From Bacteroidales bacterium (GTDB taxonomy: Bacteria > Bacteroidota > Bacteroidia > Bacteroidales > UBA932), in NCBI GenBank assembly GCA_017960545.1, contig JAGCYZ010000015.1, positions 1 through 58,756 of the forward strand: a stretch of 58,756 nt of DNA, written 5' to 3'. This document shows positions 26,073 through 33,743 of the stretch, one piece after another (the stretch's first letter is position 1; every line of letters begins with the position of its first letter). Position numbers and translations under genes: made by a program. The notes under the pieces are model-generated. The model was not told the DNA's origin and searched no databases. It worked only from the letters and a program-made list of their open reading frames with translations.

Positions 26073-27590
26073 ATGAAATCCTTCGCAAAGGTGTTATCCT
26101 TGGTCCTGATTCTGGCATTGTGCCCCTTGGCGGGCCTCCAAGCCCAGAACAAGGCCGATTCTTTGCGCAAGGCATACGACTTTGCCGGAGCCGTTGAGCT
26201 CTGCGAACAGATGATCTCCTCCGCGGAAGACTCCCTGGAACTTGAAATGTGGGACGCCTCTATGGTGCTTGCCCAGAACGGACTCAGCATGACCGAGTTC
26301 TGCCTTGACCCTGAAGTGGTGGCAAAGGTCCGCCTCCCCATCAAGGACTTCCACCTGTTCTACCCAATGCAGGCCGGAAGCTGGTATCCTGTTCCCAACC
26401 AGTTGGATTCGTCGGAATTCGACGGTTTTGCCCAGGCGCTTTACATTCCCCGCGGCGCAGACGAAATCTACTTCTCCGCCCCGGACACAAGCGGTTTCAG
26501 GAACATTTACCAGACCCAGTACCTGGACTCCCTGTGGTCCGTCCCGGAAACCGTGTACGATATGATCACGGACCAGTCCAACGAGATCTATCCCCTGCTG
26601 AGCCCGGACGGGCAGACCCTGTTCTTCGCCTCCGACGGCCTGTACGGAATGGGCGGCTACGACATCTACTCCACCACCTGGGATCCTGACACCCAGTCCT
26701 GGGAGATGCCCGTGAACCTGGGCTTCCCCTTCTCCTCCCCGTATGACGATTTCCTCTTCTACAACACTCCGGACGGCAAATACTCCATATTCGCATCCAA
26801 CCGCGAAACCTCGCGCGACAGCGTGAACATATATGTGCTGGCATACGACAGCAACCCCATCCGCCGCTCAATTGACAACACGGAGCGCCTGAGGGAAATT
26901 GCCGCCCTCAACCCAAAGAACTCCGCCAAGATAGACAACACCTCCGCGGTAAGGTCCTCCCTTGTAGAAAACTCGGAAGTGCAGAAGTACTCCCTCCAGG
27001 CAGACCTGGTAAAGTCCCTGCGCGACTCCCTCTACCGCTTCCACGACCAGATTGACGTAACCGAGCTCCAGGGCCGCCTGAACGAAGCCATCCGGACGCT
27101 CCAGCGTCTGGAAATGGACTTCCTGTCCAGCGGCCTGTCCTTTGACCTCAGCGCCCTGCAGAAAGAGACCCAGCGCCAGGTAGTGGGCGTCAAGTCCGGA
27201 TTCACCTTCAGCAAGAACGAACCCGGCACCCAGTTCCACCTTGACATAGAAGAGCCCGAACCCACCGAAGAAGACGCCGCCGCAGCCGCCGCTCTGGCAA
27301 GGCAGAAACAGAACGCCCGCCGATCCAAGGCCAAGCCCGTAGAAATCACCCGCTACACCCTTGTGATAACTCCGTCCAACGGCCGTGCCCTCTCCTCCGC
27401 CGCAATCTCCGCCATCCGCTCCAGCACCTCCAAGGACATTATCCGTCACCTGGACGAAGGCGTGGTCACCTTCCGCATAGGCCAGTTCGACACCCCCGAA
27501 CCCATCCACATAATAATGGAACATCTTGCCCGCAACGGCGAACAGAACTGCACCATACAGGAAGAAACCATTACAGTACAGCAGCCGTAA
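26073..27590 (+). CDS. Exported PD40 beta-propeller protein
   Basis: The product is 505 aa from the ATG at 26073, which gives a clean signal peptide (MKSFAKVLSLVLILALCPLA, cleavage after LQA). An in-frame ATG 99 bases upstream precedes the -7 box and is unlikely. PD40/WD40-like blades are visible: NEIYPLLSPDGQTLFFAS, GMGGYDIYS and PDGKYSIFASNR (about residues 165-265), as in TolB and PorE-type envelope proteins. The C-terminal third is Ala/Glu-rich with a short conserved end but no OmpA domain. It is likely a periplasmic scaffold; the function is unproven. It is single, upstream of tRNA-Ser. Confidence 0.75.
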   Translation: MKSFAKVLSLVLILALCPLAGLQAQNKADSLRKAYDFAGAVELCEQMISSAEDSLELEMWDASMVLAQNGLSMTEFCLDPEVVAKVRLPIKDFHLFYPMQAGSWYPVPNQLDSSEFDGFAQALYIPRGADEIYFSAPDTSGFRNIYQTQYLDSLWSVPETVYDMITDQSNEIYPLLSPDGQTLFFASDGLYGMGGYDIYSTTWDPDTQSWEMPVNLGFPFSSPYDDFLFYNTPDGKYSIFASNRETSRDSVNIYVLAYDSNPIRRSIDNTERLREIAALNPKNSAKIDNTSAVRSSLVENSEVQKYSLQADLVKSLRDSLYRFHDQIDVTELQGRLNEAIRTLQRLEMDFLSSGLSFDLSALQKETQRQVVGVKSGFTFSKNEPGTQFHLDIEEPEPTEEDAAAAAALARQKQNARRSKAKPVEITRYTLVITPSNGRALSSAAISAIRSSTSKDIIRHLDEGVVTFRIGQFDTPEPIHIIMEHLARNGEQNCTIQEETITVQQP

Positions 27591-27626
27591 AGCGTCCTAC
27601 CCTATTGCGAAACAAAATTTTATATG

Positions 27627-27634
27627 TATATTTG
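27627..27634 (+). promoter_or_regulatory. tRNA-Ser -7 element
   Basis: TATATTTG (exact TAnnTTTG) lies 34 bases before the tRNA 5' end; ATTG stands at the -33 position (27604-27607), a near match. Confidence 0.6.
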
Positions 27635-27668
27635 CCATCCCATTTGGTAAAACCACAGTGGTGAGATT

Positions 27669-27757
27669 GGAGAGGTGGGTGAGTGGCTGAAACCACCGGT
27701 TTGCTAAACCGACGTACGCTTCACGGCGTACCACGAGTTCGAATCTCGTCCTCTCCG
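27669..27757 (+). tRNA. tRNA-Ser (anticodon GCT)
   Basis: A class II tRNA of 89 bases without encoded CCA. GGAGAGG (27669-27675) pairs with CCTCTCC (27750-27756), with discriminator G. The anticodon arm is CGGTTTGCTAAACCG with GCT in the loop. A long variable arm (TACGCTTCACGGCGTA) and a T-arm with GAGTTCGAATCTC complete it. It decodes AGC and AGU. Its 3' end is copied, directly and inverted, in the next 200 bases. Confidence 0.96.
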
Positions 27758-27954
27758 CGCTATGCAATCAAGAGGGTAAACGCCGCACTTTCGAGTGCGG
27801 CGTTTGTCGTTAAGGGGCGTCCGTGGAGAACTTGTTCTCCTAAGGATGTCCCTTGGCGGCAAACACAGGCCGTCAGGCCGTTTACCCTTCTTGATTGCTC
27901 GCGGAGAGACCGAGAAGAGCGAAGGCGCAGCGCGCCTGAGCTAATCTCGTCCTC
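27742..27954. repeat. Direct repeat of the tRNA-Ser 3' end about 200 bp downstream
   Basis: AATCTCGTCCTC in the tRNA T-arm/acceptor (27742-27753) recurs exactly at 27943-27954. Flanking similarity continues: GAGTTCG against GAGCT before, TCCGCG against CTCGCG after. A repeated tRNA 3' end bracketing a segment is the usual scar of site-specific integration, but no integrase lies within the 200 bp. Confidence 0.6.
27751..27908. repeat. Long inverted repeat joining the tRNA-Ser end to a structured non-coding segment
   Basis: Left arm 27751-27782 starts in the tRNA 3' end and runs through GCAATCAAGAGGGTAAACG. Right arm 27879-27908 is its complement with one 1-base indel and a small bulge. Between the arms are a 9-bp stem with a TTCG loop (27781-27802), a stem AAGGGGCGTCC/GGATGTCCCTT enclosing GGAGAA/TTCTCC (27814-27854), and GGCC-GTCA-GGCC (27868-27879). 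The fold is a multi-branched, cloverleaf-like shape of about 135 bases. It may be a structured RNA or a folded-DNA mobile-element end. Confidence 0.7.
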
Positions 27955-28237
27955 CTCGCGGACTCAACCATATCCCCCGTTGCTCCGCAACTGCCCCATC
28001 CTGTGGCGTACGGCCTTTTAACACCCCATTCATCACTCCAGCGGGGAAGATGAAATTCGGAGGGATGGGTGGTAATTCGTAAGTGATTGATTGTCAGTGA
28101 TGTGGGAAACGGAAATCGTCCCTCTGCACCCATTTGGCTGCGGAGGGACGGGCAATGTGCCTCTCAGGGCACTGTAAGGCTTCTTGCCCGTCCCTCCGAA
28201 TTTCACATCGAGCCGTTATCCCAAGAAAATGGAAAAA
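27758..28237. other. 480-bp non-coding region with nested inverted repeats
   Basis: No credible gene is seen on either strand; the open frames here lack family similarity, start signals and coding bias. The region holds the tRNA-linked structure (to about 27960), a smaller hairpin with AGGCGC-AGC-GCGCCT (27923-27937), GTTGC-TCC-GCAAC (about 27979-27991), and the GGAGGGACGGG palindromes (28049-28209). It ends at the C-terminus of the minus-strand gene 28238-28972. Confidence 0.7.
28049..28209. repeat. Nested GC-rich palindromes (GGAGGGACGGG family)
   Basis: GGAGGGACGGGCAA (28142-28155) is perfectly complementary to TTGCCCGTCCCTCC (28184-28197), with an inner GTGCC/GGCAC stem (28157-28172). 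The right arm can instead pair with GATGAAATTCGGAGGGATGG starting at 28049, extending to 28209 with one 2-base indel and one mismatch. Two alternative hairpins share one arm. The form resembles REP/BIME elements, but the sequence differs from those flanking the RAYT gene. Confidence 0.7.
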
Positions 28238-28972
28238 CTAGTCCTTGTCTCCCATCATATGGATCCTGGAGAATTCATTTTTGAAGGGGACGACATCTTG
28301 TTCCGAAAGGATGCCGAGATTATACTTGTGCTTGACCTCACCGACAAAAAACATATACATCTCATGGCCTTTCATAGTGGCTATGATAGGCGGGAAGGCC
28401 TTATGGGCTTCGGGCGAAAAGCTGTCTCCCCATCTGCCGTGTCGAAGGCAGTCTGAAACAATACGTTGCGCGGCAAAGACCTGCCCGGATTCGAACAGTT
28501 GTTTCGCTTTAAGAATGTATGTCTCCCAATCAGTTTGTTTATATGCTGAAAGATAGGTTGTGACATACTCTATGATGTCTTCCGCCCGGCTGGAACGGGT
28601 AAGGATGCGAAGGTCGGGACCGACTAAAAAGTATTCCGGGTGGGAGGTAATGCCCAGTTTCCTTTCAACACTCTTTTTGTTTTTCATCCTTGAGATGACA
28701 AACAGAGTCCTCCCGTAGTCGGGATTGTAATTCTGGAAATAGGGCTGAATCTCTTCGTTTGTATACCATACTGGGAGCGTTCCCGTGGATTCGTTCTCGT
28801 CTTCAAAGGCCAGGATGGTGAACAGTGCATCATCATTTGACAACCTGGACAATTTCCTTTGTCCAGAGACAGGATACTTGACATCCGGCACAGTCTCTTG
28901 GTAGGGAACCTGCGCCAGGCATAATGTCGAACATAGAAACAATGCAAATGATAATGACAACGTTCTTCGCAT
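28238..28972 (-). CDS. Exported protein of unknown function
   Basis: The product is 244 aa with a signal peptide (MRRTLSLSFALFLCSTLCLA, cleavage before QVPYQ). No known family is recognised. The middle (TLFVISRMKNKKSVERKLGI, HPEYFLVGPDLRILTRSS) has the alternation of a thioredoxin-like fold but no CxxC. The second half is helical. It is monocistronic, with -7 TACCTTTG at 29002-28995. Its stop directly borders the palindrome-rich non-coding region. Confidence 0.65.
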   Translation of the reverse strand: MRRTLSLSFALFLCSTLCLAQVPYQETVPDVKYPVSGQRKLSRLSNDDALFTILAFEDENESTGTLPVWYTNEEIQPYFQNYNPDYGRTLFVISRMKNKKSVERKLGITSHPEYFLVGPDLRILTRSSRAEDIIEYVTTYLSAYKQTDWETYILKAKQLFESGQVFAAQRIVSDCLRHGRWGDSFSPEAHKAFPPIIATMKGHEMYMFFVGEVKHKYNLGILSEQDVVPFKNEFSRIHMMGDKD

Positions 28973-28994
28973 AAATGTAAGTTTAGCTGACTAT

Positions 28995-29039
28995 CAAAGG
29001 TAGTGAATTTCGGTCACTTCCGGAAAATGAGTAAATTTG
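28995..29039. promoter_or_regulatory. Divergent -7 elements: exported protein and greA
   Basis: TACCTTTG on the minus strand (29002-28995) serves the exported protein. TAAATTTG on the plus strand (29032-29039) ends just 4 bases before the greA ATG at 29044, implying a leaderless or near-leaderless greA message if this box is used. Confidence 0.45.
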
Positions 29040-29043
29040 AAGC

Positions 29044-29511
29044 ATGGAATACCTGTCAAAGCAACGATACGACGAAATTGCAGCCGAGTTGAAGCACCTT
29101 ATAGACGTGGTCTATCCCAAGGTGAAGGACGACCTGGCGGAGGCCCGCGCCCAGGGGGACCTGAGCGAAAATGCTGGATACCGTGAGGCGAGGCGCATCC
29201 AGGCCAAGACCATCAGCCGTATCCGTTTCCTGCAGAAGGTCCTGGAGCATTCCCGCGTGCTTGATACAGACGCGCTCCCGAAAGACAGGGTAAGCCTTCT
29301 GAGCAAGGTCGAATTCACGAACCTCTCTACAAATACCCGCATGAAAATAGAGATAGTCAGCCCTCACGAGATGAACCTCGAGGCCGGCAAAATATCTCTG
29401 AAATCCCCTATCGGGGCTGCCCTGATGGGCAAGAAGGTAGGCGAAATAGCCGAGGCCAGGGTTCCCTCCGGAACCGTGCGCCTGAGAATCGAAAGCATCA
29501 CCCTTGACTAG
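29044..29511 (+). CDS. greA: Transcript cleavage factor GreA
   Basis: The product is 155 aa, standard length. The N-terminal coiled coil carries the tip motif GDLSENAGYREAR (about residues 39-51), with the acidic Asp and Glu that activate RNA polymerase's own cleavage of backtracked RNA. The C-terminal FKBP-like domain shows ISLKSPIGAALMGKKVGE. It lacks the extra basic patch expected of GreB. The usual tip reads SENAEY; here Glu is replaced by Gly. It stands alone between oppositely oriented genes. Confidence 0.92.
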   Translation: MEYLSKQRYDEIAAELKHLIDVVYPKVKDDLAEARAQGDLSENAGYREARRIQAKTISRIRFLQKVLEHSRVLDTDALPKDRVSLLSKVEFTNLSTNTRMKIEIVSPHEMNLEAGKISLKSPIGAALMGKKVGEIAEARVPSGTVRLRIESITLD

Positions 29512-29534
29512 GGGATTTCGCACGAATAACGGGA

Positions 29535-30035
29535 TCAGGGTTTGGCGAAGGTGACGGTGACGCTGCCGGAGCCGAGGGCCTCTTTGAGGCCTGCGGTGGA
29601 GGCGAGCTTGCCGATGCGGGTGTAGCTGTAGCCGCCGGCGCTGCCGTAGAACAGCACCACGCAGTTGCCGGAGTAGAGCATCAGATCTCCGGCCGCGATG
29701 GTGCTGAAATATTTGTCTGCGCGGGGGAGGGTGACACCGTAGCAGTATTTCTCATTGCCGTTGAGCTCGGACATATCCAGCGTAAGCGGCAGTTTGGCGA
29801 CGAAAGCCTTGCCGGTTTCGGTGGCCTCGATGGTGGCGGTGAAGGTTTTGCCACCGGCGGTGATATTTATGGTCATGGGTTCTTCCTGGTTAGTGCTGCC
29901 TCCGTCAGAGCCGGTGCCGTTGCCGCCGGGCTCCTGGGTGGTGTTGTCGGGGGTTTCGGCCTGCAGTTCTGGCGAACAGGCCGGGGCCAGCAGGCAAAGT
30001 GCGATGGCTAATCGCAGGAGGATAAAGCTTGTCAT
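29535..30035 (-). CDS. Lipoprotein with cyclophilin-like domain
   Basis: The product is 166 aa. A lipoprotein signal (LAIALCLLAPAC, Cys20) and a Gly/Ser/Thr/Glu linker lead to a cyclophilin-like beta-barrel: TINITAGGKTFTATIEA, LDMSELNGNEKYCYG, GDLMLYSGNCVVLFYGS. This small family often sits next to flavodoxins in gut bacteria. The prolyl-isomerase active-site residues are not obvious, so activity is uncertain. It converges on greA with a 23-base gap. Confidence 0.8.
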   Translation of the reverse strand: MTSFILLRLAIALCLLAPACSPELQAETPDNTTQEPGGNGTGSDGGSTNQEEPMTINITAGGKTFTATIEATETGKAFVAKLPLTLDMSELNGNEKYCYGVTLPRADKYFSTIAAGDLMLYSGNCVVLFYGSAGGYSYTRIGKLASTAGLKEALGSGSVTVTFAKP

Positions 30036-30132
30036 AGTGGTCGTCGCTGACAGGTTTGCAATCAGTTGGTTTTACAGTTGCTAATATAATGAATCCTTTT
30101 CGTTATATTCGCTAAAACTGAAATCGCAATAT

Positions 30133-31137
30133 ATGATTACTCTGGAAAAAGCGACGCGTGAGGAACTCGATTCCGTCATTGCGTTTTATGACGATGTAAT
30201 AGACAACACCCCCCAAATGGAACTCTACGCCCGGTGGAGCAAGGGAGCGCATCCCACCATAGAGGGCCTCAAATCCTATATAGATGAAGGCAGCCTTTAC
30301 CTGTACAAGGAGGATGGCGCCATTGTTGGCGCAATGGCCCTTCCGATGCATCAGGGCGAGGATTATCACCCGGTTGCCTGGAGCAACGAGGTGCCGGACA
30401 ACCAGGTGGCTACGTTCCATATCCTGGGCGTCAAGCCCGATAGGCAGAGGTCGGGCGTGGGCGCCGCGATGGTTCGCAAAGGCGTCGCCCTGGCCCTGGC
30501 GAACGGGATGAAAGCCGTGCGTTTGGACACCCTGGCGTCCAACAAGCCGGCGCAGCGCCTGTACGAGTCGTTGGGCTTCGAGTTTCGCGGCAAGCAGTAT
30601 TTGTATGCCGAGAATACAGCCTGGACCGACTTCTTTTTCTACGAGTATGGCGGCAGCGCCGCGGCTGCTTTCCGCCCTATGCGGCGGTTCAAGCAGGCGC
30701 TGCCGGAGCAGGAGTGCCAGGAGATATTGGCAAAGGCCTACAGAGGGACTTTGTCTGTAATAGGCGATGGCGGCTACCCCTATGCGCTGCCAATCAATTT
30801 CTGTTACGCGGACGGCCATATCTGGTTCCATTGTGCGTTGGAGGGGCATAAGATAGACGCCATCAAGGCCTGCGACAAGGCCTGCTTCACGGTAATCGAC
30901 GAGCCCGTCAAGGAGCAGGGCGAGTGGTGGTACCACGTGCGCAGCGTGGTCTGCTTCGGCCGCGTGCGCGTGGTCTCTGACCAGACCGAGCGCATTACGC
31001 GCCTCCGCCAGCTGGGCGCAAAGTACTTCCCCGACGGCTACGACATCGACACCGATATGGCCAAGAACGCGCCCCGCGCCGCGGTGCTCGACTTCAAGAT
31101 CGAGCATATGAGCGGCAAGCGCGTCCGCGAAAAATAA
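30133..31137 (+). CDS. GNAT acetyltransferase fused to a Nim-like flavin-binding domain
   Basis: The product is 334 aa. Residues 1-175 are a GNAT domain (FHILGVKPDRQRSGVGAAMV, the acetyl-CoA loop, and NKPAQRLYESLGFEF). Residues about 180-334 are a pyridoxamine-phosphate-oxidase-like split barrel (FRPMRRFKQALPEQE, GGYPYALPINFCYADGHIWF) of the type found in Nim 5-nitroimidazole reductases. The two halves are normally separate proteins. The fusion suggests a two-step detoxification, for example reduction then acetylation, but the substrate is unknown. A TATATTCG -7-like box lies at 30104-30111. Confidence 0.85.
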   Translation: MITLEKATREELDSVIAFYDDVIDNTPQMELYARWSKGAHPTIEGLKSYIDEGSLYLYKEDGAIVGAMALPMHQGEDYHPVAWSNEVPDNQVATFHILGVKPDRQRSGVGAAMVRKGVALALANGMKAVRLDTLASNKPAQRLYESLGFEFRGKQYLYAENTAWTDFFFYEYGGSAAAAFRPMRRFKQALPEQECQEILAKAYRGTLSVIGDGGYPYALPINFCYADGHIWFHCALEGHKIDAIKACDKACFTVIDEPVKEQGEWWYHVRSVVCFGRVRVVSDQTERITRLRQLGAKYFPDGYDIDTDMAKNAPRAAVLDFKIEHMSGKRVREK

Positions 31138-31147
31138 CCTTTCCGAA

Positions 31148-32266
31148 TTATTGTTTCAGGGGTCTGAGGTGCAGCAGGGTTACTTCGCTGTCGGTGCCCA
31201 GCCGGAGCGGGAGCCCGAACGTGCCGCTGCCGCAGGAAACATATACCTGCAGGCGCCCGCGCCGGTACAGCCCGCGGTTGTATTCGAACATGCGGTCATT
31301 GATCAGGGTGAGCGGGAAGAACTGGCCGCCGTGGGTGTGGCCGGCAAGGAACAGGTCGGCGCCGGCCGCCTCCATATAGCCGGCCCCCACTGGGCTGTGA
31401 TGCAGCACAACGGTGGCCATAGCGTCCGATACGCCCATCCTGGGCATCACGCTCTGGATGGTCTCGTTGCTGAGTGCTGCGTGCATGCTGTCGCGCGCAG
31501 TGTTATCGGCCACCATATAATCGAGGCCGATAATCTGCAAGCCAGCGTATTCCGTCGCCTCGTTCTCCAGCACCCGCATCCCCGCCGCGCGGCAAAGCTT
31601 CTTCACGTACGCGGCGTTCACATAGGTGTCGTGGTTTCCATCGACAAAGAACACCGGAGCCTTCAGCTCCTTCATTGGCGCAATTACATCCTCCGAGCAA
31701 TTGTACCAGCTCTCTATGAAATCGCCGGTAAAGAAGATGACATCGGGGCCCGCGGCCTGTACCATATCCACCAGTTTCTGCAGATGCTTCCTGCCGCGGA
31801 AATGCCCCAGGTGGACATCGGTGAGCTGCACCGCAGTCACCTCCTTGTCCAGGTGGGGCAGCTCTATGGTAACTTCCTTCAATTCAGGGGAGGCCGCGTG
31901 AATTATCCCGTATGCCGATACCCCCACGGTAATCGCCAGCACACATATGCCGAACACCGTCTTCCCAAAAGGCACAATCAGATGTACCATATCCACCGCC
32001 AACAACGTCAGCAGCAGAATTACCAGCACGGCGCACAGATGGCAGAACAGCACCGTGAACAGGTGCATTAGCGGGCTGGCTGTGAACTTGCCGGCATAGG
32101 TGGCCATCGCTGTCAGCGACAGCACCACGGCCACCCCGTAGCCGGCGCACCACCACGCCGGCCTTGTCCCCGTCACCCAGGCCGTCCTGGAAGCGATATA
32201 CCAAACCGCCCCACCCAAAACAGCCAAGAACAGTATCACCATCATTGCCACACCCAATTTCTTCAT
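31148..32266 (-). CDS. Membrane-bound calcineurin-like metallophosphoesterase
   Basis: The product is 372 aa from the ATG at 32266, which overlaps the upstream stop as ATGA; a longer reading into the upstream gene is less likely. Four or so N-terminal helices (to about residue 125) precede the phosphoesterase: TDVHLGHF, GDFIES, GNHD and GHTHGGQ supply the dimetal ligands. The order matches the YkuE/YaeI family, which acts on lipid phosphates or UDP-sugar lipids at the membrane face. The substrate is not fixed by sequence. It forms a two-gene operon with the DUF3784 protein. Confidence 0.9.
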   Translation of the reverse strand: MKKLGVAMMVILFLAVLGGAVWYIASRTAWVTGTRPAWWCAGYGVAVVLSLTAMATYAGKFTASPLMHLFTVLFCHLCAVLVILLLTLLAVDMVHLIVPFGKTVFGICVLAITVGVSAYGIIHAASPELKEVTIELPHLDKEVTAVQLTDVHLGHFRGRKHLQKLVDMVQAAGPDVIFFTGDFIESWYNCSEDVIAPMKELKAPVFFVDGNHDTYVNAAYVKKLCRAAGMRVLENEATEYAGLQIIGLDYMVADNTARDSMHAALSNETIQSVMPRMGVSDAMATVVLHHSPVGAGYMEAAGADLFLAGHTHGGQFFPLTLINDRMFEYNRGLYRRGRLQVYVSCGSGTFGLPLRLGTDSEVTLLHLRPLKQ

Positions 32267-32574
32267 TTCTTCTTCCGCGCCCACGTGTTTGCCAGTATCA
32301 CCACCACAATGCACAGAAAGAACACAATGAAGCAGAAAGATATGACACTCGCCGTAGAAGATTCTCCCAAATTCATGAACATCAAAGGAGCCAGCACCAG
32401 CATCAGTCCTCCGATAAGCCCACGCAGCCGCTTGACATTATACTCCGCCTTCTCCTGCTTCGAGGCCGTGTTATACCCCGCAATAAGATTATCTCCCTTA
32501 CCCACAAGGACAACTATGCCCATTATGGCCAGCATGGCCGCGATCACTGAGAGTATTACAATTTCTATCACCAT
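32263..32574 (-). CDS. DUF3784-type small membrane protein
   Basis: The product is 103 aa with three hydrophobic helices (about 3-24, 52-70, 77-96). The loop GKGDNLIAGYNTASKQEKAE is the hallmark of the DUF3784 family. The function is unknown. It is the first gene of a pair with the metallophosphoesterase (ATGA overlap). A TATATTCG box on the minus strand (32602-32595) may be its -7 element. Confidence 0.85.
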   Translation of the reverse strand: MVIEIVILSVIAAMLAIMGIVVLVGKGDNLIAGYNTASKQEKAEYNVKRLRGLIGGLMLVLAPLMFMNLGESSTASVISFCFIVFFLCIVVVILANTWARKKK

Positions 32575-32613
32575 TGTTAATTATTTAATACTAACGAATA
32601 TAATCATTTTCCC

Positions 32614-32621
32614 TATATTTG
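32614..32621 (+). promoter_or_regulatory. -7 element for the deoxyribosyltransferase-like gene
   Basis: TATATTTG lies 23 bases before the ATG at 32645 and supports that start, since in-frame upstream ATGs lie within the divergent gene. Confidence 0.5.
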
Positions 32622-32644
32622 TTAGAGCTATAAACCCAATTCAA

Positions 32645-33073
32645 ATGGCAAAGATCTACGTCGCCTCCAGCTGGAGGAACAAATATTACCCCCAAGTGGT
32701 ACAACGCCTTCGCGAGGCGGGACACGAAGTCTATGACTTCCGTAACCCGCCGCACGGCGGCAACGGCTTCCGCTGGACCGACATCGACCCAAACGCCCCT
32801 GACTGGGACTTTAACGAGTATGCCCAGGGACTGCACCACCCAAAGGCGCAGCGCCAGTTCCAGGCCGATATGGAGGCCCTGGAATGGGCCGATACCTGCG
32901 TCCTCGTGCTCCCCTGCGGGCGCAGCGCCCACACCGAGGCCGGCTGGATGGCCGGCGCCCGCAGACGCGTCATCGCCTACATCCCAGAAATGGTCGAACC
33001 CGAACTTATGTACAAACTCTTCGACGGGGTAGTGGGGGAATTGGAAGAGTTGGTGAAAGCATTGGAGGATTGA
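32645..33073 (+). CDS. Nucleoside 2-deoxyribosyltransferase-like protein
   Basis: The product is 142 aa. It opens KIYVASSWRNKYYPQVVQRL, then YDFRNPP, and has a conserved end CGRSAHTEAGWMAGA that matches the nucleoside-recycling or TIR-like Rossmann fold. In true transferases the Glu of such an SAxxExG segment is the nucleophile, and it is present here. Relatives occur in phages and in nucleotide-scavenging or defence contexts. The gene has its own promoter and is followed 7 bases later by an acetyltransferase. Confidence 0.75.
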   Translation: MAKIYVASSWRNKYYPQVVQRLREAGHEVYDFRNPPHGGNGFRWTDIDPNAPDWDFNEYAQGLHHPKAQRQFQADMEALEWADTCVLVLPCGRSAHTEAGWMAGARRRVIAYIPEMVEPELMYKLFDGVVGELEELVKALED

Positions 33074-33080
33074 ATAACAA

Positions 33081-33716
33081 ATGAATATTAAACTTGAAAA
33101 ACCTGAAGACTACCGTGAGGTAGAAAACCTGACCAGGGAGGCATTCTGGAATGTATATCGTCCCGGTTGTACGGAACACTATGTTTTACACTGCTATAGG
33201 GATAATCCCGATTTCATCCCTGAATTGGATTTTGTGATGGAGGAGGATGGCCGCATTATAGGCCATATAATGTTCTCAAAGGCCCAACTGGTCTTGAACG
33301 ATGGAACCTGCAAGCCTTCCTGGACGTTTGGTCCCATCAGCATCCATCCGGACTATAAACGGAAGGGGTATGGGCTGCGGCTGCTCCAGTATGCGCTTGC
33401 GGAGGCCCGTAAAATGGGTGTCGGCTTCCTGTGTATGGAAGGCAATATTGACTTTTACAGCCACGCGGGGTTCAGCCTGGCCGGCAATTTCAACATCCAT
33501 TACCACGACTTTCCCAAGGAGGAGGTGGTCCCGTTCTTCCTGGCACAGGAACTCATTCCGGGCTGGCTTACCGCCCAAGGGATAGATGAAGCAACCTATT
33601 GTCCGCCCAAGGGCTATTTTGTTGCTGATGAAAACCCGGAAGCGTTTGAGGCATACGAAGCCTCTTTCCCTAAAAAGGAAAAACTCAGGCTGCCCGGCCA
33701 GCTGGCAACCCAATAA
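33081..33716 (+). CDS. GNAT-family N-acetyltransferase
   Basis: The product is 211 aa with the acetyl-CoA-binding motif SIHPDYKRKGYGLRLLQYAL (about residues 91-110) and a later YSHAGF turn (about residues 131-136). The N-terminus (REVENLTREAFWN) is typical of the YhbS-like group. The substrate is unknown. It lies 7 bases after the deoxyribosyltransferase-like gene and 27 before the nitroreductase, so the three may share a transcript. Confidence 0.85.
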   Translation: MNIKLEKPEDYREVENLTREAFWNVYRPGCTEHYVLHCYRDNPDFIPELDFVMEEDGRIIGHIMFSKAQLVLNDGTCKPSWTFGPISIHPDYKRKGYGLRLLQYALAEARKMGVGFLCMEGNIDFYSHAGFSLAGNFNIHYHDFPKEEVVPFFLAQELIPGWLTAQGIDEATYCPPKGYFVADENPEAFEAYEASFPKKEKLRLPGQLATQ

Positions 33717-33743
33717 ATCATTATTTAGAAATCAAATAAAATT

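Noticed and set aside
27781-27802. The TTCG-capped hairpin after tRNA-Ser considered as its terminator.
   Set aside because: The stem is strong but no T-run follows (GTTTGTCGTTAAG), and it forms part of a larger inverted repeat, so I described it as a structural element instead.
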